A stretch of DNA of 64,000 nucleotides from Microvirga sp. TS319 (GTDB lineage: Bacteria > Pseudomonadota > Alphaproteobacteria > Rhizobiales > Beijerinckiaceae), in the NCBI RefSeq assembly GCF_041276405.1, contig NZ_JBGGGT010000001.1, positions 1,937,001-2,001,000 of the forward strand, in the 5' to 3' direction. The first letter of the stretch is position 1, and the number at the start of each line of letters is the position of its first letter. The position numbers and the translations under genes were made by a program. Positions 31,263 to 39,917 of this stretch are shown here, piece after piece. The notes below the pieces were generated by a model. That model saw nothing but the letters and a program-made list of their open reading frames with translations, did no database searches and was not told the DNA's origin.

Positions 31263-33832
31263 GCGGCCGCTCTCCGCCGGCGCTGCAATCCAACGATGAG
31301 GCCCAATAGGGCGAGTGCCGGCAGGGTCACCCAGTAGGAGCTCGGCCGATCAGTGGGGACGAGGACGGACTTCACCGTGTCGCCGGGCTGAAGACCATAC
31401 TTGGCGGCCTCGCTGCCGAGTTTAGCCGAGCGCACGATCATGTCGTCGCCCTGCTTTGCCAGGATGAGCCCCGTCTCGCCGAGCCGCTGCTCGGGCGTTC
31501 CCTCACTGCGCAGACTCAGTCGAACCAGCTTCTCGACATCATCGCCGGCGCGGCTCTGGCTGAGCACGCGCAGCCGTAGCGTACCGTCCTTCGGAATCGT
31601 GTTCACCTGAGTGGCGATTGCGTCCGGGCCCTTGGGCTCGTAGGCGGGCTCCACGAGGTTGAGCCAGAATCCCGGCCGGAACAGCGTGAAGCAGATCAGC
31701 AGCAGCGCGAGCGTCTCCCACAGCCTGTTGCGGGTGAGCAGCCAGCTCTGAGTCGCTGCCACGAAGCAGGCCATGCCGACGGTGGCGAAGGCGAGCACCA
31801 TGGCGAATTGCCACCAGCTTCCGATGTCGATGAGCAGGATCTCGGTGTTGAAGATGAAGATGAACGGCAGAAGGCCGGTCCGGATTTCATATTTGAAGCC
31901 CTGGATGCCCGTCTTCACCGGATCCGCGCCCGAGATCGCTGCTGCCGCATAGGCGGCAAGCCCCACAGGTGGCGTCACGTCGGCCATCAGGCCGAAATAG
32001 AAGACGAACAGGTGGACTGCGACGAGCGGCACTGCGAGGTCGTTCTGCGCCGCGACCTCGATCAGGACCGGCGCCATCAGGGTCGCGACGACGACGTAGC
32101 TCGCCGTGGTCGGCATGCCCATGCCGAGCACCAGACAGATGCCGGCCGTCAGCAGGAGCATGATAACCAGGTTGCCGCCGGAGACAGCCTCCACGATCTC
32201 GGTCATCACGAGACCGATTCCGGTCAGCGCGACCGTGCCCACGATGATGCCGGCAGCCGCCGTCGCGATACCCACCCCCGTCATGTTGCGCGCTGCGGCC
32301 TCGAGCGCCTCGATGAATTCCCTGGCACCGCGCCGCAAGCCCGCCGCCATGGCGGTTTCGCCACGGAAGAACGCGACGATGGGCCTTTGAGTCAGGATGA
32401 CGAAGGCCAGTGTCGCCGTTCCCCAGAAGGCCGCGAGGCCAGGCGACATCTCCTCCACGAGCAGGCACCAGATCAGCACGATGACGGGAATCAGGTAGTG
32501 CAGACCGGTCCGTGCCGTTTCGTAGAAATCAGGTACGGCCATTGTCGGCGACGACGGATCGTCCTCAGGTAGATCCGGATGCCGGGCTTTGTTCCAGAGC
32601 AGCCCGACATAGGCTGCCGCGAGGCCGGTTCCGATGACCCAGGGAGCATTGTCGCCCAGGGCTGCCTTGACCGCGCTGAGAACGAAATAAACGATCCCGG
32701 CAAGAATGATCAGGGCAGACCAGGTCGCGAGCGCTTTGACGAGCCGCTGCGAGAAGACATGCCGGCGAATACGGGGGGCGCCGGCGAGACCCATCTTCAT
32801 GGCTTCGATATCGACGATATAGAACAGTGACCCGTAGGTCAGCAGTGCCGGGACGAAGGCGTGCTTCACCACCTCGGCATAGGAGATGCCGACATATTCT
32901 GCGATGAGGAAGGCTGCGGCGCCCATCACCGGGGGCATGAGCTGGCCATTCACGCCAGCGGCGCACTCGATGGCGCCCGCCTTCACAGCAGGGTAGCCGA
33001 CCCGCTTCATCAGCGGAATCGTGAATGTGCCGGTCGTCACCGTGTTGGCGATCGACGATCCGGAAATCATGCCGGTCATGCCGGATGCGACGACACCGGC
33101 CTTGGCGGGACCGCCGCGATAATGACCGAGGAGGGAATAGGCCAGCTGGATGAAATAATGGCCTGCACCCGCCTTCTCGAGCAGCGTGCCGAAGAGAACA
33201 TAGAGGAAGATGAAGCTCGTCGAAACGCCAATCGCGACGCCGAACACGCCCTCCTGCGTCAGCCACATCTGGGAAGCCGCACGGGCAATCGAGGCGCCGC
33301 GATGGGCGAAGAGGCCACCAAGCCAGGGACCCGCGAAGATATAGGCCAGCATCAGGGCTGCGATGGCGGCGAGGGCCGGGCCGACCGCGCGGCGGGCTGC
33401 CTCCAGCAGAACCAGGACGCCTGTGACAGCAATGACGATGTCGGTCGTGGTCGGCAGGCCGGGACGCTGCGCCAGCTCGCGGTAGAAGAAGAACAGATAG
33501 AGAGCTGAAGCGGCGCCGAGCGCGGCAAGGACCCAGTCATAGAGCGGAACATAGGAGCGCGGCGATGCCTTGGCGCGTGGGAACGTCAGGAAGGCAAGCG
33601 TCATCGCGAAGGCGAGGTGGATCGCCCGGGCTTCGAAGTCGTTGAAGACGCCGGTCTTCAGGGCGAAGGGGAGAGGGGACGCATACCAGATCTGAAACAG
33701 CGACCAAGCCAGGGCTGTCCAGAAAATGAAGACGCGCGTGATCCCCCTCGGCTTGCGGCCACCCGTGTCGGCTTCCGCCACCATTTCTTCCAATACGGCG
33801 CGAGAAGCCGTAGCGCTTTGATCGACGCGCAT
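31259..33832 (-). CDS. Fused TRAP transporter permease (4TM plus 12TM)
   Basis: 857 residues from ATG 33832, with gaagggga upstream; the TTG at 33853 is less likely. An N-terminal DctQ-like part is fused to a DctM-like core (GMTGMISGSSIANTVTTGTF, ECAAGVNGQLMPPVMGAAAF, GMGMPTTASYVV), about 16-18 membrane segments in all. The C-terminal ~130 residues are soluble with a PDZ-like stretch (KLGSEAAKYGLQPGDTVKSVL), as in DUF3394-tailed TAXI permeases. It imports a carboxylate or amino compound using an ion gradient, together with the TAXI binding protein at 33899. A terminator-like hairpin precedes it. Confidence 0.9.
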   Translation of the reverse strand: MRVDQSATASRAVLEEMVAEADTGGRKPRGITRVFIFWTALAWSLFQIWYASPLPFALKTGVFNDFEARAIHLAFAMTLAFLTFPRAKASPRSYVPLYDWVLAALGAASALYLFFFYRELAQRPGLPTTTDIVIAVTGVLVLLEAARRAVGPALAAIAALMLAYIFAGPWLGGLFAHRGASIARAASQMWLTQEGVFGVAIGVSTSFIFLYVLFGTLLEKAGAGHYFIQLAYSLLGHYRGGPAKAGVVASGMTGMISGSSIANTVTTGTFTIPLMKRVGYPAVKAGAIECAAGVNGQLMPPVMGAAAFLIAEYVGISYAEVVKHAFVPALLTYGSLFYIVDIEAMKMGLAGAPRIRRHVFSQRLVKALATWSALIILAGIVYFVLSAVKAALGDNAPWVIGTGLAAAYVGLLWNKARHPDLPEDDPSSPTMAVPDFYETARTGLHYLIPVIVLIWCLLVEEMSPGLAAFWGTATLAFVILTQRPIVAFFRGETAMAAGLRRGAREFIEALEAAARNMTGVGIATAAAGIIVGTVALTGIGLVMTEIVEAVSGGNLVIMLLLTAGICLVLGMGMPTTASYVVVATLMAPVLIEVAAQNDLAVPLVAVHLFVFYFGLMADVTPPVGLAAYAAAAISGADPVKTGIQGFKYEIRTGLLPFIFIFNTEILLIDIGSWWQFAMVLAFATVGMACFVAATQSWLLTRNRLWETLALLLICFTLFRPGFWLNLVEPAYEPKGPDAIATQVNTIPKDGTLRLRVLSQSRAGDDVEKLVRLSLRSEGTPEQRLGETGLILAKQGDDMIVRSAKLGSEAAKYGLQPGDTVKSVLVPTDRPSSYWVTLPALALLGLIVGLQRRRRAAA

Positions 33833-33853
33833 GATCTTGTTCCCCTTCGTCAA

Positions 33854-33887
33854 GAAAAAAGGCGGGCTGCCCCCACGCAGCCCGCCT
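33854..33887 (-). terminator. Rho-independent-type terminator between TAXI binding protein and TRAP permease
   Basis: A perfect 11-bp stem (aggcgggctgc / gcagcccgcct) with loop ccccac, followed on the - strand by six T. It lies just after the binding-protein stop and before the permease start. As it is inside the operon it should act as a partial terminator, lowering permease expression relative to binding protein. Confidence 0.8.
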
Positions 33888-33898
33888 CCTGCTGCTGC

Positions 33899-34864
33899 TT
33901 ACATCCAGCCTTTTTCTTTGTAGTATTTGACGGCACCCGGATGCAGCGGCGCAGAGAGGCCGTTCCTGATCATCGCCTTGGGGTCGAGATTGGCGAAGGC
34001 GGGATGCAGCTTCTTGAACTCTTCGAGATTGTCGAAGACGGACCTCACCAGGGCGTATACCGTATCGTCAGAAACTTTCGCCGAGGTGACGAGCGTCGCG
34101 ACGACGCCATAGGTCGTCACCGGGTTAGGGTTGTTGGCATACATGCCGCCGGGAATGGTCGCCTTCGCGTAATAGGGCTTCTCGCTCACCAGCTTGTCGA
34201 CAGCAGGGCCTTCGACAGAGATGAGCTTGGCGCCGCAGGCCGTCGTCGGATCCTGGATCGCGGCGGACGGATGGCCGACACCGTAGAAGAATCCGTCGAT
34301 CTTGTTATCGCAGAGGGCCGTGCCCTGCTCGTCGGCCTTCAGTTCTCCCGCAAGCGAAAAGTCGGACTTGCTCCAGCCGAGCTCCTTGAGGAGTTCCTCC
34401 ATCGATGCGAGCGTTCCTGAACCCGGGTTACCGACATTGAAGCGCTTGCCCTTGAAATCGGCGAACTTCTCGACGCCAGCCTCCTTGCGCGCGAGAACGG
34501 TAAACGGCTCCGGATGGACCGCGAAAACCGCCCGCAGATCCTTGTCGGCGCCAGTGTCCTTGAATTGCGCAAGACCATTGACGGCATTGAACTGGACGTC
34601 GGACTGAGTCATGCCGAATTCCTGCTCGCCCGACCGGATGGCGTTCACGTTGAACACGGAGCCGCCGGTCGATTCTGTCGAGCAGCGAATTCCTGTCTTG
34701 GCGCGGTCCTTGTTCATCAGACGGCAGATCGAGCCGCCGACCGCATAATAGACCCCGGTCACGCCGCCGGTGCCGATCGTCACGAATTTGGACTGCGCGA
34801 TGGCTGGCGCGGAAAGGCCGACCGACAGTCCGAGAGCGATAAGTCCCGCTAGTTTCGCATTCAT
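33899..34864 (-). CDS. TRAP transporter TAXI-family solute-binding protein
   Basis: 321 residues. It has a cleavable signal peptide ([16 protein letters not shown], cleavage after AIA or AQ), then [22 protein letters not shown], the signature start of TAXI proteins, and [17 protein letters not shown] in the middle. It captures the substrate in the periplasm for the fused TRAP permease encoded downstream. TAXI ligands are typically glutamate-like or alpha-keto compounds, which fits the neighbouring aminotransferase and racemase-like enzyme. It lies 36 bases after the aminotransferase gene. Confidence 0.9.
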   Translation of the reverse strand: MNAKLAGLIALGLSVGLSAPAIAQSKFVTIGTGGVTGVYYAVGGSICRLMNKDRAKTGIRCSTESTGGSVFNVNAIRSGEQEFGMTQSDVQFNAVNGLAQFKDTGADKDLRAVFAVHPEPFTVLARKEAGVEKFADFKGKRFNVGNPGSGTLASMEELLKELGWSKSDFSLAGELKADEQGTALCDNKIDGFFYGVGHPSAAIQDPTTACGAKLISVEGPAVDKLVSEKPYYAKATIPGGMYANNPNPVTTYGVVATLVTSAKVSDDTVYALVRSVFDNLEEFKKLHPAFANLDPKAMIRNGLSAPLHPGAVKYYKEKGWM

Positions 34865-34900
34865 GTTCTTCCCCTCTGGTTGAATGCAGGTTTCTGCTTG

Positions 34901-36268
34901 TTACACAATGGACTGGATGGCCGCGTCTACGGCATCGCCAAGGCGTTCGACGATAGTGTCGATATCCTGGGTGGTGCAGATGAAGGGCGGCGCCAGCATG
35001 TTGTGATCGCCGGACTTGCCGTCGATCGTTCCGGGCATGGCATAGCATGCCAATCCCCGCGCCAGGGCTTCGCGCTTGACGCGGGCATTCAGTTTCAGGG
35101 CTGGATCGAAGGGTGTCTTCGTGGCCCTGTCGGTCACGTATTCGACGGCCCAGAACAGGCCGCGTCCGCGAATGTCGCCGACGTGATGATGATTCCCGAA
35201 CCGCTCCTTAAGCCGCCGCTCGAGATGAGCGGCCTGCTTCCGGACATTCGCTAGCAGGTCCTCCTCCTCGATGGTTTTCTGGACGGCGAGAGAAGCTGCG
35301 CAGGCGAGCGGATGCGCAAGATAGGTATGGCCATGTTGGAAGAAGCCGCTGCCGTCGCGGAATGCCGCAAAGATCTTGCCGCTGAGCAGGACTGCGCCGA
35401 TCGGCTGGTAGCCGCCGCCAAGCCCTTTGGCAATCGCCAGCAGGTCGGGCGTGATTCCTTCCTGCTCGCAGGCATGCAGTGTGCCAGTACGGCCCATGCC
35501 GCACATCACCTCGTCCAAGACAAGGAGAATGCCGTATCGGTCGCAGATCTGGCGGATGCGCTTGAAATAGCCGGGCGGCGCAGTGGTGCAGCCCTGAGTG
35601 GCGCCGCCGACCGTCTCCGCCACGAAGGCGATCACCGTTTCAGGGCCGAGTTCTTCGACCTTGGCCTCGAACTCGGCGGCAAGCCGCTCCCCATAGGCCT
35701 CAGGCGTTTCGTCGGCGCGCTGGTCGCGATATGCGTAGGGCGGCGAGACATGGTGGCTCTCGAAGAGCATCGGGGCGAATTGCTGCCGCCGCCAGAGATT
35801 GCCACCGACCGCGAGCACGCCGAGCGTATTGCCGTGGTAGCTCTGCCGTCGCCCGATGAAGTTGACGCGTCCGGGCTCGCCGCATTCAATGAAATATTGC
35901 CGCGCCATCTTGAGAGCGGCTTCCATGGCCTCCGAGCCGCCCGATACGTAATAGACGTGATCGAGCCCCGCCGGCGCATGGGCGACCAGATGATCGGCAA
36001 GCTCCTCGGCGACATCGGTTGTGAAGAACGAGGTGTGAGCGTATGCAAGGCGATCGGTCTGAGCCTTGATGGCCGCGTTGACCCGCGGGTGACCATGTCC
36101 GAGGCAGGATACCGCTGCCCCGCTGGAGGCATCGATATAGGACTTGCCCGCCTTGTCGATGATCTCGATGCCACGCCCGGCCACAGCGATGGGAAGCTGA
36201 TCGCTGCCGGCGATCTGCCTGTGCAGGATATGCGTCGTTCTCGCGGGATCGGATTGGTCTTGGATCAC
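34901..36268 (-). CDS. Class III PLP-dependent aminotransferase
   Basis: 455 residues. Class III layout: VSGGSEAMEAALKMARQYF (phosphate-binding), the YHGNTLGVLAVGG helix, LLVLDEVMCGMGRTG with the PLP aspartate, and the PLP lysine in AIAKGLGGGYQPIGA. The long omega-aminotransferase-like N-terminus and C-terminal GRGLFWAVEYV are typical of the branch annotated as diaminobutyrate/ornithine/taurine or beta-alanine-pyruvate transaminases; the amino donor cannot be told. It overlaps the RpiR regulator stop by 4 bases and precedes the TAXI gene, so it most likely acts on the imported compound. Confidence 0.87.
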   Translation of the reverse strand: MIQDQSDPARTTHILHRQIAGSDQLPIAVAGRGIEIIDKAGKSYIDASSGAAVSCLGHGHPRVNAAIKAQTDRLAYAHTSFFTTDVAEELADHLVAHAPAGLDHVYYVSGGSEAMEAALKMARQYFIECGEPGRVNFIGRRQSYHGNTLGVLAVGGNLWRRQQFAPMLFESHHVSPPYAYRDQRADETPEAYGERLAAEFEAKVEELGPETVIAFVAETVGGATQGCTTAPPGYFKRIRQICDRYGILLVLDEVMCGMGRTGTLHACEQEGITPDLLAIAKGLGGGYQPIGAVLLSGKIFAAFRDGSGFFQHGHTYLAHPLACAASLAVQKTIEEEDLLANVRKQAAHLERRLKERFGNHHHVGDIRGRGLFWAVEYVTDRATKTPFDPALKLNARVKREALARGLACYAMPGTIDGKSGDHNMLAPPFICTTQDIDTIVERLGDAVDAAIQSIV

Positions 36269-37158
36269 GATGTCTGCCCTTTGCTGGTCTTGTGCGTGTA
36301 ATAGGAGCCGAATCGCTCCAGGTGAGCCTCAGCGGCTGCGATGGCCGAGACCGCTTTCTTGCCGCGCCGGGCCGCCACGAGCGCCGCAATGCATTCGACG
36401 ACGATCAGCGCCGGGGCGACGGTCTGCAGGAACGAGGGCGTGCTGATCGGTACGATGATCGTGGCCGTCGCCTGCCGGGTGATCGGCGAAACCGTGCTGT
36501 CGGTGATGGCGATGATGCTCGCTCCGCGCTCCCGGGCGAAGGCAACGGCCTCGACAGTGATGCGAGTATAGGGAGCGATGGTCAGGGCGAGCAGTGCGTC
36601 GCCGGGGCCGATGTCGCGCAGCGCATCGAGTCCGACCGCTCCGGCTCCGTCCACCAGCACCGTCCGTTCCCCGATCAGCGAGAGAAGATAGGCTCCAAGA
36701 TGGGCACCGGCGAAGCTGGAGCGGGCGCCGATGCAGAAGAGCCTGTCTCGTTCCACGACGATGTCGGCTGCCTTCGCGATGGCCGCCAGCGTCTCTGGGC
36801 CGCTCAGGAGCTTCAGGTGGCCCGCGAGGCCCGCCAGAAGATCCGACGTGAGCGCCACGTCGCCATCGAGCGCGCGATGCTGCAGCAGCCTTTCGGCCCG
36901 GTCGGCGAAATGATCGGATCGTTCGCGCAGGGAGGTTACGTAGACCTCCTTCAATTCGTCAAAGCCGTTATAGCCCAGCCGCTGCGCAAGCCGCGTCATT
37001 GTGGCGGGTGGCACTCCGATGCGCTTTGCCTGTTCCCGCATGGACAGAAGGGCTACGTCGTCCGCGCGATCCAGCAGCCAGCGCGCCACAACCCGATGCT
37101 GGGCCGGCAAGGTGTCGAAAATTGCAAGGAGCCGGTCGGCGATGGGCGTGTCTGACAT
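36265..37158 (-). CDS. MurR/RpiR-family transcriptional regulator with SIS domain
   Basis: 297 residues. The N-terminal RpiR helix-turn-helix (MREQAKRIGVPPATMTRLAQRLGYNGFDELK) lies at ~40-75, and the SIS phosphosugar-type ligand domain at ~120-260 (LFCIGARSSFAGAHLGAYLL, DALLALTIAPYTRITVEAVAFA). It is the first gene of the aminotransferase-TRAP operon, overlapping the next gene by 4 bases, so it very probably controls that operon and itself. The inducer is unknown; several RpiR members in Rhizobiales respond to non-sugar catabolites. Confidence 0.85.
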   Translation of the reverse strand: MSDTPIADRLLAIFDTLPAQHRVVARWLLDRADDVALLSMREQAKRIGVPPATMTRLAQRLGYNGFDELKEVYVTSLRERSDHFADRAERLLQHRALDGDVALTSDLLAGLAGHLKLLSGPETLAAIAKAADIVVERDRLFCIGARSSFAGAHLGAYLLSLIGERTVLVDGAGAVGLDALRDIGPGDALLALTIAPYTRITVEAVAFARERGASIIAITDSTVSPITRQATATIIVPISTPSFLQTVAPALIVVECIAALVAARRGKKAVSAIAAAEAHLERFGSYYTHKTSKGQTS

Positions 37159-37197
37159 GGCTCCACTGTAGCGCTGCCTTCGTGAATTGCAACAATC

Positions 37198-37222
37198 GTT
37201 TCACTGTGACTGTTGATGAAAC
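37198..37222. promoter_or_regulatory. Inverted repeat upstream of the RpiR-led operon
   Basis: Arms gtttca (37198-37203) and tgaaac (37217-37222) are separated by 13 bases, 40-60 bases upstream of ATG 37158. RpiR-family sites often contain ttca/tgaa arms. It is a candidate autoregulatory operator, supported by position and symmetry only. Confidence 0.35.
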
Positions 37223-37311
37223 AAGTGGGAGCGGTGCCATCGCTCCCCTCGGAGTATGCGGATCCATGAGAAGTCAGGTCTCCACTTGGATGTCGCACCC
37301 CAAAGTTTGGC

Positions 37312-37471
37312 AGCACTGTTGCATTAACCTAGGCGGTATAAGGAGGGCGGTTAATCGAGGAGCCGCCCGTTGTCTCTATTCAAGCGCCGCCGCTTTCCGG
37401 TGGAGATCATCCTGCTGTGCGTCCGCTGGTCCTACAAATACGGGATCAGCTGTCGGGTGATGTCACGTTAA
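37312..37471 (+). pseudogene. IS6-family transposase fragment (N-terminal 33 codons)
   Basis: From TTG 37370 the frame reads LFKRRRFPVEIILLCVRWSY then KYGISCRVMSR and stops at TAA 37469-37471. This is the start of an IS6 transposase, cut off at the helix-turn-helix. The preceding cactgttgcattaac (~37314) resembles an IS6 terminal repeat. It differs in sequence from the two other IS6 remnants, so it represents a third element. Confidence 0.65.
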
Positions 37472-37799
37472 CCTAAGGAGTCCGCAAGGAGCCCTGCTTT
37501 GTTGATTTCAGGCAAGCACGCCCGCGGTGGCTTTCCAAGCCGCCATAGCCTGAAGGCGGTGAAGGTGGGTGGCGAGGGCAGAGCGGTGGGAATGGGGCGG
37601 AACGAACAGGCTCGGGCATGCTGCCGTTCCTACCGCAGAGGCCCTGACCAAAAGTTGTCGTGACATCACCGTCTTACGGCCTATTACGGTGAAAGGTCCG
37701 GACCTGAGGCTCAAGCAGCCATAGGACGAACGACCGGCGCGTGCCATTTGAAGACATTCGCCCGTGGGCATCAGCTCGATTGTGGCGCTTCACGGCAGC
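37472..37799. other. Intergenic stretch without supported genes
   Basis: 328 bases between the IS6 scrap and the LysR stop. Reading frames here (for example 37508-37771 on the - strand) have no recognisable protein character and no ribosome-binding site. It is probably debris from insertion events; no promoter or terminator is evident. Confidence 0.4.
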
Positions 37800-38741
37800 T
37801 TATCGTACGCCCTTCTCGTCTACACCAGATCGCACAGACCTGATGAAGTTTGCCAATAGCGCCGAAGGGTCTCGTTTCCTAAGGGCTAGTGCCAGCACAG
37901 CCTGCGGCTCGCGCGGTCCACTCACGTAACGGTAGACGACTCCCTCCATCTGGACCGATTTGAGGCATTCCGGCACAAGCGTCACCCCAAGACCAGCCGC
38001 CACGAAGCCGAGAGCCGAACTCATTCGCGGGGCTTGTTGCGCAATGCGAAGGCTGAAGCCGGCTGCTTGGCAGGTGGAAACCGTCTCGTCATGAAACCCT
38101 GTTCCCGGAGGCCCGATGAGAATGAACGGCGTGTCGGCGCATTGCGCCAATTCCACCCGTCCGGGCACCTGCGCCAGGCGGCTTTCGGCCGGCAGAGCCA
38201 GCACCATCGGCTCCGTCACCAGCGGGATCGTCAAGAGATCGGGATCGTGAAGCTTGGCACTGCGCACGAAGGCCACATCGATCTGCTCTCGGGCGAGATT
38301 GTGTGCGATCTCATGGCTCAGCCCTTCGGTCAGCGTGATGGTCACTGCCGAGAGGGTCTCCCGAAAGCGGCGGATCGATTGCGGCACGAGCGGATGAAAG
38401 GGCGCGGTCGGGGCAATGCCGAGACTGAGCTGGCCCATCTCGCCGCGCGCTGTCGAGCGGGTTCTCTCGACCGCACGGTCAAGCCGGGCGAGAATATCGC
38501 GAACTTCCGTGAGCAGCACCCGTCCGGCCTCGGTTAGTTCGACGCCACGGGCTTTGCGCAGGAACAGTCTCAACCCAAGGCGGTCTTCGATCGCTTTGAT
38601 CTGCGCGCTCAGCGGCGGCTGCTGCATGCCAAGCCGCTCGGCGGCGCGGGTAACATGGCTCTCCTCGGCAACGGCCACGAAACAGCGCATCTGCTTCAGG
38701 TCCAACATATACCGGGCTCGTATGGGTTTCGTTGTTTTCAT
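37800..38741 (-). CDS. LysR-family transcriptional regulator
   Basis: 313 residues. The N-terminal winged helix-turn-helix (MRCFVAVAEESHVTRAAERLGMQQPPLSAQI) is followed by the effector-binding type 2 periplasmic fold (GQLSLGIAPTAPFHPLVPQSIRRF in two halves). ATG 38741 has gagg 7 bases upstream. It is divergent from the Bug-type binding-protein gene at 38813, with 71 bases between starts, so it probably controls that gene in response to an aromatic or carboxylate ligand. Members of this subgroup (CatR/BenM-like) often regulate aromatic-acid catabolism, but no such enzymes are adjacent. Confidence 0.87.
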   Translation of the reverse strand: MKTTKPIRARYMLDLKQMRCFVAVAEESHVTRAAERLGMQQPPLSAQIKAIEDRLGLRLFLRKARGVELTEAGRVLLTEVRDILARLDRAVERTRSTARGEMGQLSLGIAPTAPFHPLVPQSIRRFRETLSAVTITLTEGLSHEIAHNLAREQIDVAFVRSAKLHDPDLLTIPLVTEPMVLALPAESRLAQVPGRVELAQCADTPFILIGPPGTGFHDETVSTCQAAGFSLRIAQQAPRMSSALGFVAAGLGVTLVPECLKSVQMEGVVYRYVSGPREPQAVLALALRKRDPSALLANFIRSVRSGVDEKGVR

Positions 38742-38812
38742 ACGATACCTCAGATGAAGCGCAGCCGCTAACGTCAGCTCACCGCAACTGACCTTCAGCG
38801 TTGGAGATTGCC

Positions 38813-39778
38813 ATGAGACGCCGTGACTTCTTGCTGCTCAGCGCTACCACTTTTTGTGTATCGTGGTCAGGGCTGTGCTTGGCCACAGGATATCCCTACA
38901 GGGAAGCACGCGTGATGGTGGGGTTCCCGCCCAATGGCCCAGTCGATATCGCCGGCCGGCTCGTGAGCAGGCTCCTCAGCGAGCGGCTGGGCCAGCCTTT
39001 TGTCGTCGAGAATAAACCCGGCGAGAGTGGCAATGTGGCAACTCGCGAAGTCGTGCACGCCGATCCGGATGGCTATACGCTGCTGATCTTCGGCCCTGTG
39101 AACACGATCAATGCCGCGCTGCGGACGGATCTCGGGTTCGACTTCGCCCGCGACATTGCTCCTGTGGCTGGACTGTACAGTGTTCCGCTTCTCGTTGAGG
39201 TGAACCCCTCGCTTCCGATCACCTCGCCGGAGGATTTCCTGTCGTTTGCCCGTGCCAATCCCGGCCGACTGAAGGTGGGGTATGCGGGGAGAGGGACGCC
39301 GCAGCATTTCGGGATCGAGCTTCTGAGATGGATGGCGGGGCTCGACCTCCAGCTCCTCCCGTTTGTTGGTTCAGCGCCGGCACTTCAGGCGCTTGTCGCT
39401 GGAGAGGTCGATGCCATGTTCGATCCTCTGCCCTCATCCATCGGTCTCGTGCGAAGTGGCAAGCTCCGGCCTGTGGCGGTGACCAGTTCATCCCGCTCAT
39501 CGATCTTGCCGGAAATCCCCGCGATGGCCGAAGTCGTCCCAAACTATGAGGCGGGATCCTGGTTTGCGGTTGGGGCGCCACAGAGCACTTCGCCCGATGT
39601 CATCGCCGTATTGAGCCGCGTCGTTCAAGAGGGGCTCACTGAAGCACAGGTTAGAGACAAGATAGGAGAACTCGGTGGGATGCCGCTGGCCCTTTCGCCA
39701 GAACAACTGAGCATCTTCGTGAACGCCGAGATTGCGCGCGCTCGGAAGGTGATCGAGGCAACTGGCATTCTGCGCTAA
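38813..39778 (+). CDS. Bug-family (TctC-like) tripartite tricarboxylate transporter binding protein, orphan
   Basis: 321 residues from ATG 38813, which has GGAG 6 bases upstream; the TTG at 38801 lies before that site. The N-terminus MRRRDFLLLSATTF has a Tat-like RRRDF motif with a hydrophobic core, cleaved near CLA-TG. The mature part has the Bug signature: VGFPPNGPVDIAGRLVSRLL, VVENKPGESGNVATREVV, ADPDGYTLLIF. No TctA/TctB membrane genes are nearby, as is common for orphan Bug proteins that serve shared permeases or signalling. Divergent LysR regulator. Confidence 0.88.
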   Translation: MRRRDFLLLSATTFCVSWSGLCLATGYPYREARVMVGFPPNGPVDIAGRLVSRLLSERLGQPFVVENKPGESGNVATREVVHADPDGYTLLIFGPVNTINAALRTDLGFDFARDIAPVAGLYSVPLLVEVNPSLPITSPEDFLSFARANPGRLKVGYAGRGTPQHFGIELLRWMAGLDLQLLPFVGSAPALQALVAGEVDAMFDPLPSSIGLVRSGKLRPVAVTSSSRSSILPEIPAMAEVVPNYEAGSWFAVGAPQSTSPDVIAVLSRVVQEGLTEAQVRDKIGELGGMPLALSPEQLSIFVNAEIARARKVIEATGILR

Positions 39779-39917
39779 TGAGCAACCTTATCACCAACTT
39801 GCTGAGGGCCGTATTGGGTCAGGCATCGGTATTCCTGCTGCCCGCAGAGGGTCGATTGGCGCACTTTAAGGGGACCAAGTACTTTCGTCCGAGGAGTGCC
39901 GGGAGCGGTCGTTCGCC

